A stretch of DNA of 64,000 nt from Dehalococcoidia bacterium. GTDB lineage: Bacteria; Chloroflexota; Dehalococcoidia; E44-bin15. The stretch is from NCBI GenBank assembly GCA_041649635.1, contig JBAZMV010000001.1:682001-746000 (forward strand). Direction: 5' to 3'. Below are positions 33,695 through 42,189 of this stretch, piece after piece. Every line of letters begins with the position of its first letter. The first letter of the stretch is position 1. The translations under genes were made by a program, and so were the position numbers. The notes beneath the pieces are model-generated. The model was not told the origin of the DNA. It did not search any database and saw only the letters and a program-made list of their open reading frames with translations.

Positions 33695-34498
33695 ATGCCC
33701 AATATGATCGTTTGCGTGAAGCAAATAGCAGATCCTGAGGCTCCTCCAACCAGCTTCAAGATCGATGAAGCGGCGAAAACAATGGTGCCTGCGCAAGGTG
33801 TCTCTCAGGTAGTGAGTCCCTTCGATGAACAGGCAGTTGAAGCAGCACTCCGGATCAAAGATGCCCAGGGTGGCAAGATCACCGTAATAAGCCTGGGCAA
33901 GAATTTTGTCATGGATGTCATAAAGAAACCGCTATCCATGGGTGCCGATGAACTGGTCCTTCTCCAGGACCCGGCATTCGACGGCGGAGACAGCCACTCC
34001 ACAGCATATGCGCTGGCAATGGCAATCAAGAAGGTCGGTGAATTCGACCTTATTTTTTGCGGACGACAGGCGGCTGACTGGGATGCCGGACAGGTAGGCG
34101 CGGGAATAGCCGAGATCCTCGGGATACCGAGCATAACGCCCGCCAAGAAAGTCGACATCAAAGACGGCAAGGTAACCGTTGAGCGTGTCATCACTGATGG
34201 TTACGAGGTTGTAGAGTGTACGGCACCGATGATGATCTCGGTTTCCAACGAGCTGGGCGAGCCAAGATATCCAAAACTGAAGGGAATCATGGCCGCGGCC
34301 AAGAAACAGCCCATCACATGGAAGGCCGCCGACATCGGTGCAGACGCTGCTAAATGCGGCGCGGCCGGAGCCAAGGCAACGTTGCAGAAGCTTTTCCAGC
34401 CGGTTAAGGAAGGCAAGTGCGAGATTATCTCGGCGGATAAACCGGAGGAAGCCGGCGTGGCCCTGGCACTGAAACTAAGAGAAGCTAGGTTAATCTAA
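33695..34498 (+). CDS. etfB: Electron transfer flavoprotein beta subunit
   Basis: A 267-residue EtfB (AMP or FAD-binding subunit of ETF), which with EtfA moves electrons from acyl-CoA-type dehydrogenases to the membrane chain or, in bifurcating forms, between donors. MIVCVKQIADPEAP, QVVSPFDEQAVEAALRIKD, and SMGADELVLLQDPAFDGGDS match the family; the adenine-site block is FCGRQAADWDAGQVGAGIAEILG. It is followed eight bases later by etfA. In this organism CoA-ester metabolism is also suggested by the CoA-transferase cluster at 59-64 kb. Confidence 0.94.
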   Translation: MPNMIVCVKQIADPEAPPTSFKIDEAAKTMVPAQGVSQVVSPFDEQAVEAALRIKDAQGGKITVISLGKNFVMDVIKKPLSMGADELVLLQDPAFDGGDSHSTAYALAMAIKKVGEFDLIFCGRQAADWDAGQVGAGIAEILGIPSITPAKKVDIKDGKVTVERVITDGYEVVECTAPMMISVSNELGEPRYPKLKGIMAAAKKQPITWKAADIGADAAKCGAAGAKATLQKLFQPVKEGKCEIISADKPEEAGVALALKLREARLI

Positions 34499-34512
34499 GG
34501 GAGGAAATGCTA

Positions 34513-35511
34513 ATGGCTGACAATAAAGGCGTATTGATTTTCGGCGAAGTAATTGAAGGCAAACTGGCCGCAAGCACCTTAGAGCTTCTCGGCGGCGGGC
34601 GCGGCCTGGCCGACACGCTCGGTGAGCCGCTCATGCTCGTTCTTGTGGGAAGCGGCGTAGGTGCCTGCGCCAAGGAAGGCATCGCTTACGGCGCCGATAA
34701 GGTGTTTGTAGTTGAAGACGCGGCGTTACAGAGCTATACCAACGACGCATATGTAAGCGCTATGGAAAAAGTAGTGAAAGAGGTCGCTCCGAACATCATG
34801 CTTATGGCAATGACCCCCATAGTACGCGACCTTGCGCCGCGGCTCGCGTTCAGGCTGGGCACGGCGGTCTCCATGGACTGCGTAAAGCTTGAGATCGATT
34901 CCGGCTCAAAGCTGTTGCTCATGACGCGCCCCGTATTCGGAGGAAATGCTCGCGGCGTATATGTCTGCGACAAGGCGAAACCGCAGATGGCCGCCGTCAG
35001 AGCTAAGGTCATGGACCCCAAGGATAAGGACGATTCACGAGCCGGCGAGGTAGTGAACATAGCGGCGGGACTGGACGCTTCCACGCTCAAGATGAAGCTT
35101 ACAGACACCAAGAAGGAGCAGGTCGCCGGCATTAAACTGGAAGATGCCGATGTGATCATCAGCGGCGGACGCGGCCTTGCAAGTGCTGATGGGTTTAAGC
35201 TGCTCGAACCTCTGGCGGCCACCCTCAAGGCGGCGGTAGGCGCCAGCAGGCCTCCATGCGACAACGGCTGGGTGTCGCCGTCGATCCAGATCGGTCTCAC
35301 CGGCAAGATCGTAAGCCCGACCCTTTACATTGCGGTAGCAATCTCGGGCTCCAGCCAGCACATGGCGGGATGCAGCGGCTCCAAGAACATCATTGCTATC
35401 AACAAAGACCCCGAGGCCAATGTCTTTAAAGAGGCTCGCTTCGGTGTCGTCGGGGACTGCAACAAGATACTGCCCGCTTTCACACAAAAGGTTAAAGAGC
35501 TGGTAGGGTAA
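34513..35511 (+). CDS. etfA: Electron transfer flavoprotein alpha subunit
   Basis: A 332-residue EtfA. I use ATG 34513 (MADNKGVLIFGE) because GGAGG lies eight bases upstream; ATG 34507 would be only two bases from it. The C-terminal FAD domain is clear: VIISGGRGLASADGFKLLEPLA, VGASRPPCDNGWVSPSIQIGLTGKIVSPTLYIAVAISGSSQHMAG, and NIIAINKDPEANVF. The Arg and Ser contacts for FAD lie in these blocks. No fused ferredoxin domain. Terminator follows directly. Confidence 0.94.
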   Translation: MADNKGVLIFGEVIEGKLAASTLELLGGGRGLADTLGEPLMLVLVGSGVGACAKEGIAYGADKVFVVEDAALQSYTNDAYVSAMEKVVKEVAPNIMLMAMTPIVRDLAPRLAFRLGTAVSMDCVKLEIDSGSKLLLMTRPVFGGNARGVYVCDKAKPQMAAVRAKVMDPKDKDDSRAGEVVNIAAGLDASTLKMKLTDTKKEQVAGIKLEDADVIISGGRGLASADGFKLLEPLAATLKAAVGASRPPCDNGWVSPSIQIGLTGKIVSPTLYIAVAISGSSQHMAGCSGSKNIIAINKDPEANVFKEARFGVVGDCNKILPAFTQKVKELVG

Positions 35512-35535
35512 GTCACCCTTAAAACACGAAACAAA

Positions 35536-35570
35536 AAACACCGCCTGGTTTATATCAGGCGGTGTTTTTA
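35536..35570. terminator. Rho-independent terminator after etfA
   Basis: AAACACCGCCTG and CAGGCGGTGTTT pair around GTTTATAT and are followed by TTTATTTA. It can also end the convergent EF-G-like gene. Confidence 0.9.
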
Positions 35571-35603
35571 TTTACCTTAAACAACCGAATACTGGCGGAA
35601 GTT

Positions 35604-37682
35604 CTACTTCTCAGCTGCTTTCGCCGCCTTTTCCTCTTCCCGTGCCTCAATAATCTTCTGCGTCACATGGGAAGGCACTTCCTCATAATGACTGAACTCT
35701 ATCTCAAAAACGCCGCGCCCCTGCGTGATAGCGCGCAGGTCTATGGCATAGCGCTGCACTTCCGATAGTGGCGCAGTGGCCTCGATCGTGTTCCATCCCC
35801 CCTGGGGATTCATGCCGGACACCCTGCCCCGCTTGCCGTTCAAATCGCTCATGATATCACCGGTGAAGTTATCAGGAACGGTGACCTTCATCTTTACGAT
35901 CGGCTCCAAAAGAACCGGACTGCCATCGGCAAGGCCCTTCTTCAGCGCCATATTTGCGGCGATCTTAAAAGCCATTTCGGAGGAATCTACAGCGTGATAG
36001 GATCCATCGGTCAGGGTGACCCTAACGTCCACTATCGGATAACGCGCCTGTATGCCCTCAGGGACCGCTTCATTAAGCCCTTTCTCCACAGCAGGGATGA
36101 AGTTCTTGGGGACCGTCCCGCCTACAGTCTTATTTTCGAATTGAACACCGCTGCCGCGCGGCAAAGGCTGCAGCTCGAACACGACGTGGCCATACTGGCC
36201 GTGCCCTCCCGTCTGCTTCTTATGCTTATATTCCGAATGCGAGGATCTGGTGATAGTCTCTTTATATGCAATTTTGGGAACTTGCACCAGAATCCCGACC
36301 CCGAACTTGCGCTGCATCTTTTCCGCCACCACATCGAGATGGGCCTCGCCCATGCCGGACATGACCGTCTCTGCAGTATCCGCGTCTCTGTAAACATGAA
36401 GCGACGGGTCCTCTTCGGCAATTCTTGCCAGCGAAGACCCGAGCTTATCGAGGTCGGCTTTGGTCTTGGGCAGAACCGCCGCGCTCATGCACGGGTTGGG
36501 GAACTCGATGCCGGGAAGCGTAAGGGGACGCTCTTTAGCGGACAGCGTGTCCCCTGTAGTAGCCGCCGAAAGCTTGGCCACCGCCCCTATATCGCCGGCC
36601 ACCAGATTAGCCACCGGATCCTGCGTCTTCCCCCTCAACATATAAAGCTGACCGACGCGCTCCTGCGTCTGCTTACTAGCGTTCCAAACCTGAGAATCGC
36701 TCTGCATTGTTCCGGAATAAATCCTGAAATAGGTGAGCTTGCCAACGTAAGGATCGGCGCTCGTCTTGAACACCAGCGCCGCAAGCGGGCCGGACGGATC
36801 GGCGGAGATCGTCTCATCCTGCTTAGACTGGACGTTCTGAGCCGTAACATTGCCTATATCCTTTGGCGAAGGCAGGTATTTGCAGGCGGTATCGAGAACG
36901 GTGTTTATCGCCGCATTCTCAGTGGCGGAACCGACGAGAATGGGAACTATCTTCCTCTGAATAACTGCAGACCTGAGCCCTTTGCGAATCTCGTCTTCTG
37001 TCAGAGCGGTTCCTTCAAGGTATTTAGATATCAGTTCGTCATCCGTCTCCGCCACCGATTCCACAAGCTTTTCCCTCCACTCAGCCGCCTTGTCCTTAAG
37101 GGCTTCCGGCACATCGCCTTCTTTGTCCTTTCGATAGGACTTCATGGCAATGAGATCGACAATGCCTTCGAACTTGTCCTGCGCCCCTATGGATATCGTC
37201 AGCGGCAGGCACTGGTTGCCGAACTTCTCCCTGATCATCTCCACCACCCTGAAGAAATCGGCATTCTCGCGATTAATCTTGTTAACAAATATCATGCGCG
37301 GAAGATTCTTCTCGTCGGCATAGCTCCAGTTCAGCTCGGTGCCGACCTCAACCCCCGAGGCCGCGCAAACGATGAAGATGGCGGCATCCGCTACCCGTAT
37401 TCCGGCTTTAACCTCGCCGACGAAGTCGGGATATCCGGGAGCATCCATCAAATTGATTTTCATCCCCTGCCACTCACAGGGAAGAAGAGACAGATACAGG
37501 CTTATCTTGCGCTTCACCTCATCCGGATCGTAGTCCGAGGTAGTGTTCCCCTGCTCGACCTTGCCCAGGCGGGTGATCGCTCCGGCATTATAAAGCATCG
37601 CCTCGGAAAGCGAGGTCTTTCCGGCGCCGGAATGGGAAAGCAGCACCACATTGCGAATGTTATCCGGAGTGTACTGATGCAT
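35604..37682 (-). CDS. Elongation factor G-like GTPase (EF-G2 type)
   Basis: A 692-residue EF-G paralogue with all five EF-G domains. The P-loop reads SHSGAGKTS (17-24) in place of AHIDAGKTT. Switch I reads SDYDPDEVKRKISLYLS and lacks RGITI. G3 is DAPGYPDF. The guanine-specificity motif is NKIN (134-137), where translational GTPases have NKxD. Domain IV is intact with GHGQYGHV and the end ENKTVGGTVPKNFIPAVEKGL. Such paralogues (FusA2-like) are often not essential for translocation. No rpsL/rpsG/tuf cluster is nearby, which also argues against it being the main EF-G. Confidence 0.88.
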   Translation of the reverse strand: MHQYTPDNIRNVVLLSHSGAGKTSLSEAMLYNAGAITRLGKVEQGNTTSDYDPDEVKRKISLYLSLLPCEWQGMKINLMDAPGYPDFVGEVKAGIRVADAAIFIVCAASGVEVGTELNWSYADEKNLPRMIFVNKINRENADFFRVVEMIREKFGNQCLPLTISIGAQDKFEGIVDLIAMKSYRKDKEGDVPEALKDKAAEWREKLVESVAETDDELISKYLEGTALTEDEIRKGLRSAVIQRKIVPILVGSATENAAINTVLDTACKYLPSPKDIGNVTAQNVQSKQDETISADPSGPLAALVFKTSADPYVGKLTYFRIYSGTMQSDSQVWNASKQTQERVGQLYMLRGKTQDPVANLVAGDIGAVAKLSAATTGDTLSAKERPLTLPGIEFPNPCMSAAVLPKTKADLDKLGSSLARIAEEDPSLHVYRDADTAETVMSGMGEAHLDVVAEKMQRKFGVGILVQVPKIAYKETITRSSHSEYKHKKQTGGHGQYGHVVFELQPLPRGSGVQFENKTVGGTVPKNFIPAVEKGLNEAVPEGIQARYPIVDVRVTLTDGSYHAVDSSEMAFKIAANMALKKGLADGSPVLLEPIVKMKVTVPDNFTGDIMSDLNGKRGRVSGMNPQGGWNTIEATAPLSEVQRYAIDLRAITQGRGVFEIEFSHYEEVPSHVTQKIIEAREEEKAAKAAEK

Positions 37683-37795
37683 CGATTATCTCCTTAGGTA
37701 ATTCTAGCCTGTTTTTTTGGACAACCAGACAAATATTATACCCCTTTCACGTGATATCTGGCAATTCTCGGCGATGCGGCAACGAATTCTTAACC

Positions 37796-37825
37796 TTGCT
37801 CCTGCCGCCGATTAGATGCTATAAT
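37796..37825 (+). promoter_or_regulatory. Promoter of gatCA
   Basis: TTGCTC (37796-37801) and TATAAT (37820-37825) with an 18-base spacer; the leader to ATG 37858 is about 26 bases and has a weak GAGAGG site. Confidence 0.55.
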
Positions 37826-37857
37826 CCAGCCACACCAATGCTTCGAGAGGCGCTACT

Positions 37858-38145
37858 ATGAAATTGAGCCGGAAAGACGTACTGCATATCTCCGCGTTGT
37901 GCCGCATGAACCTGAGCGACGACGAGGTAGAGAGATTCCTCGGCCAGCTTTCGAACGTACTTGATAACTTTGAGCTACTCCAGAAGGTTGACACGACGGA
38001 CGTGCCGCCCACCGCCTATCCGATCCCGCTTTCGAACGTAACACGCGAAGACGAAAACGCTCCGTCGTATTCTCAGAGCGACATACTGGCAAACGCGCCG
38101 CGGCAGGAGGACGGCCAGTTCAGGGTAAGGGCGGTGCTGGAATAG
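37858..38145 (+). CDS. gatC: Asp-tRNA(Asn)/Glu-tRNA(Gln) amidotransferase subunit C
   Basis: A 95-residue GatC, the small structural subunit that wraps GatA and GatB in the transamidosome making Gln-tRNA(Gln) or Asn-tRNA(Asn). The pattern LSRKDVLHISALCRMNLSDDEVERFLGQLSNVLDNFELLQKVDT and the C-terminal R-containing block are typical, as is the proline-rich link. Two bases before gatA; gatB is not in this window. Confidence 0.92.
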   Translation: MKLSRKDVLHISALCRMNLSDDEVERFLGQLSNVLDNFELLQKVDTTDVPPTAYPIPLSNVTREDENAPSYSQSDILANAPRQEDGQFRVRAVLE

Positions 38146-38147
38146 CA

Positions 38148-39611
38148 ATGAATAACCGCAAACTACACGACCTGACCATTGGACAGGTTCATAAGCTCCT
38201 CGTCAAAAAGGAGGTTTCGTCCGTCGAGATAACCAAAGCGGTGATGGAACGAATCTCTCAAGTCGAAGACAAGGTCCATTCCTTTGTAACCGTGACAGGA
38301 GAATCAGCATTACGCCAGGCGGAAGAGGCCGACGCACGCATTAAACAAGGCGACGTCTCTCCGCTGACCGGCATACCCGCGCTTATAAAAGACAACATGT
38401 GCACCGCGGGGATACGGACGACTTGTTCATCGCGCATGCTGGAGAATTTCGTCCCGCCGTACAACGCGACCGTCGTCGAGAGGCTGAATGAGGCGGGCAT
38501 GGTCATGGTAGGCAAGGGCAACATGGACGAGTTCGCCATGGGCTCGTCGAACGAGCACTCCGCTTTCTTCCCGACGCGCAACCCGTGGGACCTGGAACGC
38601 GTGCCGGGCGGCTCCAGCGGAGGCCCTGCGGCATCCGTCTCTGCTGGCGAAGCGATATATTCCCTGGGCTCGGATACGGGCGGCAGCATCAGGCAGCCCG
38701 CCAGCTTCTGCGGCGTCGTCGGTATGAAGCCGACTTACGGACGCGTCTCAAGGTTCGGCCTGGTGGCATTTGCCAGCTCGCTGGATCAGATCGGACCGAT
38801 GACCAAAGACGTAACCGATTGCGCCCTCGTATTGAACGCCATCGCCGGTCACGACCCCAGAGACTCGACCTCCGTTAATCAACCGGTACCCGATTACACC
38901 GCATCGCTGATCCCCGATCTGAAGGGCATGAAACTGGGCGTGCCAAAGGAATATTTCGTTGAGGGAATGGAAGCCGGAGTGCGCGCGGCGATCGATACCG
39001 CTATATCGACGCTGGAGCAACTCGGAGCTTCGGTCGACCGCGAGGTATCTCTGCCCGGCACGAAATACGCCCTGCCCGTTTACTACATTATTGCCCCCTC
39101 CGAGGCCATGGCCAACCTGGCCCGCTACGACGGTGTTAAATACGGCTACTCGAGCGAGGGCGACAACATGTGGGACGCCATGGAGAAGACGCGAGGTCGC
39201 GGTTTCGGACCCGAGGTCAAACGCCGCATCATACTGGGCACGTACGCCCTGTCGGCCGGCTACTACGATGCGTACTATGTGAAGGCGCAGAAAGTGCGCA
39301 CCCTGATACGCAGGGAGTTCGACGAGGTTTTCCAGAGATACGACGCGCTTATCACCCCGACATCGCCGACAGTGCCGTTCAAGATCGGCGAGAAGACCGG
39401 AGACCCGCTCAAGATGTACCTCAGCGATATCTGCACTCTGCCGGTGAATATCGCCGGCATCCCCGGGATATCGGTGCCGGCCGGATTCTGCGGAGGACTG
39501 CCAATCGGTATGCAGGTTCTCGGAAAGCCGTTCTCCGAGGAGACGCTGCTCCGCGTGGCCTACGCCTACGAGCAGGCCACGGACTGTCATAAGCAAAGGC
39601 CAAAATTGTAA
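38148..39611 (+). CDS. gatA: Asp-tRNA(Asn)/Glu-tRNA(Gln) amidotransferase subunit A
   Basis: A 487-residue amidase-signature enzyme that releases ammonia from glutamine for tRNA transamidation. The catalytic Lys is in PALIKDNMCTAG; the cis-Ser and nucleophile lie in GGSSGGPAASVSAGEAIYSLGSDTGGSIRQPAS. The C-terminal PVNIAGIPGISVPAGFCGGLPIGMQVLGKPFSEETLLRVAYAYEQATD is typical. It depends on GatB for tRNA binding. Transcribed with gatC. Confidence 0.95.
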   Translation: MNNRKLHDLTIGQVHKLLVKKEVSSVEITKAVMERISQVEDKVHSFVTVTGESALRQAEEADARIKQGDVSPLTGIPALIKDNMCTAGIRTTCSSRMLENFVPPYNATVVERLNEAGMVMVGKGNMDEFAMGSSNEHSAFFPTRNPWDLERVPGGSSGGPAASVSAGEAIYSLGSDTGGSIRQPASFCGVVGMKPTYGRVSRFGLVAFASSLDQIGPMTKDVTDCALVLNAIAGHDPRDSTSVNQPVPDYTASLIPDLKGMKLGVPKEYFVEGMEAGVRAAIDTAISTLEQLGASVDREVSLPGTKYALPVYYIIAPSEAMANLARYDGVKYGYSSEGDNMWDAMEKTRGRGFGPEVKRRIILGTYALSAGYYDAYYVKAQKVRTLIRREFDEVFQRYDALITPTSPTVPFKIGEKTGDPLKMYLSDICTLPVNIAGIPGISVPAGFCGGLPIGMQVLGKPFSEETLLRVAYAYEQATDCHKQRPKL

Positions 39612-39654
39612 GATATAAAAAAGGCCCTTCCAAGATATCATAAGGAGGCGACAT

Positions 39655-40734
39655 ATGAAGCTGTGCAAGACGTTCTTCTTTCTAGTATCTGGAACATTGC
39701 TGTTAACAAGTATGGCCTGCTCAGGCGGAACAAGCGAACCAACGCCGACATCAACGCCGACAAAAACGACCGCGGCTACCCCGACGCTTTCGCTCTCGGA
39801 TAGCAGAATAATGTTCTCCACCAACAGAGATGATGCGTATGAGATATATGTCATGGAGCCCGATGGTTCGAATCAGATACGCCTCACCCGCGATAATGGA
39901 GCCAATAGATATCCCGCTTGGTCGCCGGACGGAGAGAAGATAGTTTTCGTTTCCACCCGCGACAATGATGAGGAGATTTATATAATGGATTCCGATGGCT
40001 GGAACCAGATACGCCTCACCAACACCCTGGGATGGGACCGATTCCCGGTTTTCTCACCCGATGGCGGCAAGATCCTGTTCTGCTCGTCCCGTGACGGAAG
40101 TGGCGAAATCTATGTCATGGACGTTGACGGCAGAAACCAGACTCGCCTGACTTTCAACACCGGCGGCGGGCTCGATGTGGACGAAGAGCCGGCCTGGTCT
40201 CCGGACGGCAGCAAGATCGCCTTTACGTCCACCCGCGACGGGGACTGTGAAATCTATGTTATGAATGCCGATGGCAGTGACCAGACTCGATTGACCTTCA
40301 TCTCCGGAATCGATGAAAACCCTATCTGGTCGCCGGACGGCAGCAAAATCGCCTTCATATCCGAGCGCAGCGGAAACGGAGATATTTATGTTATGAACCC
40401 TGACGGCACCGACCAGACTCGTATCACCCAGACAATCGGCGCGGATAAAACCCCGGCATGGTCACCGGATGGCAGTAAAATCGTTTTTGCCTCATACAGA
40501 GAAACTAATTACGACTTATATCTAATTGACGCTGACGGCGATAACTTGCGCTGGATTACGAACAGCGTAGAAATTGAAATGTCGCCACTCTGGTCACCGG
40601 ACGGATCCAAGATACTTTATATATTAGATCCCAACGGTATCAGCGACCTCTATATCATGAATCCTGATGGCAGCAACCAGGTGCCTCTTACTTTTAATCC
40701 TTATATTGATACCGATCCTGTTTGGTGGCCGTAA
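39655..40734 (+). CDS. TolB-like seven-bladed PD40 propeller lipoprotein
   Basis: A 359-residue exported lipoprotein. The signal ends SMACSGGTSEP; a Thr/Pro linker (PTPTSTPTKTTAATPT) joins it to a beta-propeller of about seven PD40/WD40-like repeats, each with a WSPDG(S/E)KI strand and an (E/D)IYVMN.DGSNQ(T/I)RLT strand. The first unit starts at SRIMFSTNRD and the last strand (DPVWWP) closes the ring. Probably a surface binding or scaffold protein; unlike TolB there is no Tol operon nearby. GAGGCGAC precedes the ATG. Confidence 0.82.
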   Translation: MKLCKTFFFLVSGTLLLTSMACSGGTSEPTPTSTPTKTTAATPTLSLSDSRIMFSTNRDDAYEIYVMEPDGSNQIRLTRDNGANRYPAWSPDGEKIVFVSTRDNDEEIYIMDSDGWNQIRLTNTLGWDRFPVFSPDGGKILFCSSRDGSGEIYVMDVDGRNQTRLTFNTGGGLDVDEEPAWSPDGSKIAFTSTRDGDCEIYVMNADGSDQTRLTFISGIDENPIWSPDGSKIAFISERSGNGDIYVMNPDGTDQTRITQTIGADKTPAWSPDGSKIVFASYRETNYDLYLIDADGDNLRWITNSVEIEMSPLWSPDGSKILYILDPNGISDLYIMNPDGSNQVPLTFNPYIDTDPVWWP

Positions 40735-40790
40735 AAGACCAAGAAATAAGTCGAAGGACTTGATCGACTAAATTAGAAAGGAACAGCCTG

Positions 40791-41249
40791 ATGAGAGGCC
40801 GCTATATAATTCTTTTTATATTAATAATCATATATCTGGCAGCTATGGGAATAATGCTCGCGTTTTTCGGTCCTGGCAACTCAAGTTCTGCTAAGATACC
40901 AACGTCGACAGCAACAATCACAGAAACTATCGCTCCAACCCAAACACCAACGCCCACGCCAGCCCCTACTTCAACTCCAACACCCACCGCAACCGCATCA
41001 CAATCGCCTACGCCGACGACAGCATATGCATCAAACTGTGAGCATGATAAAAACGAGATACAGATAGCTTTGGATGCATACTACGAAGACCATAGCTTAT
41101 GGCCCACGGCCGACGGCCTGCCGGGCGATATAGTCTGGGATGAACTGGTGCCGCAATACATGAGCGAAATGCCCCTCATCGACGGTTCATGCGACTGGAG
41201 GGTAGGCACTGATCCCGAGGGAGAAGTCTGTATAGGGCATTGGTGTTGA
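40791..41249 (+). CDS. Surface protein with pseudopilin-like C-terminal domain
   Basis: A 152-residue protein with an N-terminal membrane helix (about residues 5-27), a long Thr/Pro linker (PTQTPTPTPAPTSTPTPTA), and a short C-terminal domain, NCEHDKNEIQIALDAYYEDHSLWPTADGLPGD...GSCDWRVG. That domain resembles the globular part of GspG-type pseudopilins (an ALDAYYxDxxxWPT pattern), with four Cys likely in disulfides. No prepilin peptidase cleavage motif is seen. Function unknown. A truncated relative follows at 41403. Confidence 0.65.
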   Translation: MRGRYIILFILIIIYLAAMGIMLAFFGPGNSSSAKIPTSTATITETIAPTQTPTPTPAPTSTPTPTATASQSPTPTTAYASNCEHDKNEIQIALDAYYEDHSLWPTADGLPGDIVWDELVPQYMSEMPLIDGSCDWRVGTDPEGEVCIGHWC

Positions 41250-41402
41250 ACGTGCACTTGCGGCACGGCGTGCTCGCATTAAGCTTGAATCCGACCATTT
41301 ATTATCTTAAGCATTTGATCGATATCTCACTCTCCCGACAACTTCAGAGGATGTACATCTTGTCCCGAAATATGATAGATTATATCGGGAGGAAATGGCC
41401 TG

Positions 41403-41573
41403 ATGAAAGCCCGCATTATTATTTATACGGTAGTAGCTCTGTACCTTATCCTAACGGTGGTGGCGGCAGTATTTGTGATAACGGAAGAGACTAAAGAAGA
41501 GACAGCGCCTGCAGAGCATGAGTCAAGCTACTATCTGGATATACAGCAGATGCAAATCTCGCTGGATGCCTAA
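41403..41573 (+). pseudogene. Truncated relative of the pseudopilin-like surface protein
   Basis: A 56-residue frame with its own ribosome site (GGGAGGAAATGG): a membrane helix (MKARIIIYTVVALYLILTVV), a short Glu-rich segment, and YYLDIQQMQISLDA before the stop. The neighbour reads NEIQIALDAYYEDHSLWP. The stop TAA (41571-41573) lies where the neighbour has the TAC of the first Tyr after LDA, and the frame continues YNLLGDRPVSDD to 41621. It is probably a copy broken by a nonsense change and an eroded 3' end. A functional short peptide cannot be ruled out. Confidence 0.6.
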
Positions 41574-41722
41574 TATAACTTACTCGGCGACCGGCCCGTT
41601 TCAGACGACCGTCTGATATAATCCGTGATGAGGCAGTCCCTCAAATGCGCAAGTGCCATATCTGCAATCAACAGCTCGCGCGATTGGTAAGTTAGTAGCG
41701 TGCTCGCATTGAACGCAAATCG

Positions 41723-41750
41723 GTAGTTGCGGTTCGCGAACCGCAACTAC
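41723..41750. repeat. Perfect palindrome GTAGTTGCGG...
   Basis: GTAGTTGCGGTTCG with its exact reverse complement CGAACCGCAACTAC, 28 bases. Core GGTTCGCGAACC matches the palindrome at 4243-4267, so it is a variant of the GTAGGGGC family. Confidence 0.8.
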
Positions 41751-41774
41751 ACCTCAAACCATACGAACGATGAG

Positions 41775-41831
41775 ATTGCCACGTCGTCCTTCTATGATAG
41801 CGATATATATAGAAGGACTTCTCGCAATGAC
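41775..41831. repeat. ATTGCGAG-type palindromic element
   Basis: Ends GAGATTGCCACGTCGTCCTTCTATG...CATAGAAGGAC...CTCGCAATGACA: the outer ends are inverted and inner CCTTCTAT/ATAGAAGG pairs. A diverged relative lies at 45408-45517. Confidence 0.7.
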
Positions 41832-41844
41832 AGTCCGAGAGAAG

Positions 41845-41936
41845 AAAGGTACCCCGATGAATCGGGGACGGGGTGTTAGGAGTGTCCCCTATTTTTATTT
41901 AAAAATCCCTCATGACTGGGGGATTAAGGGGGTTGA
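41845..41936 (+). repeat. Three-hairpin repeat, copy 6 (variant first stem)
   Basis: Stem 1 is CCCCGA/TCGGGG instead of GCAGGAGA/TCTCCTGC, with pairing kept; stem 2 is TAGGAG/CCCCTA with one mismatch; stem 3 is TCCCTCA/TGGGGGA with a wobble. Tail AAGGGGGTTGA lies 4 bases before the TTG proposed for the following gene. Confidence 0.82.
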
Positions 41937-41940
41937 AACC

Positions 41941-42189
41941 TTGAATGATTTCTCCCACCCCATCCACGTAACCTGCCATTCCGGCCGCAGCTACGCCGAC
42001 AGGCCGACATCATTCATATTGAACAGCGAGAAATACGATATCACCAAAATCGAGCGTGAGTGGCTCGAGCCGGGTCAGAAGCATTTTATCGTGAGAGCCA
42101 CAAGGACGGATGCGGCGGAGAGTGAAAAGCGCATCCACATCTGCTATGATACCGTAGAAGACTTATGGCGGCTGTGCGTAAATCAGTGA
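41941..42189 (+). CDS. Small protein, DUF6504-like
   Basis: An 82-residue product if started at TTG 41941; the frame continues upstream through repeats and is not coding there. HPIHVTCHSGRSYADRPTSFILNSEKYDITKIEREWLEPGQKHFIVRATRTD resembles the small beta proteins of the DUF6504 type (an R-P-x-x-F block, then a W-E-P-G block). It overlaps the methyltransferase gene by 25 bases. The start is uncertain: AAGGGGG of the repeat tail is the only ribosome-site candidate. Confidence 0.5.
   Translation: MNDFSHPIHVTCHSGRSYADRPTSFILNSEKYDITKIEREWLEPGQKHFIVRATRTDAAESEKRIHICYDTVEDLWRLCVNQ

Larger units (their letters stand above)
41574..41940. other. Repeat-filled intergenic stretch
   Basis: Contains the eroded end of the truncated gene (to 41621), a GTAGTTGC palindrome (41723-41750), an ATTGCGAG-type palindrome (41775-41831), and a three-hairpin repeat (41845-41936). 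I see no gene here. Confidence 0.7.
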
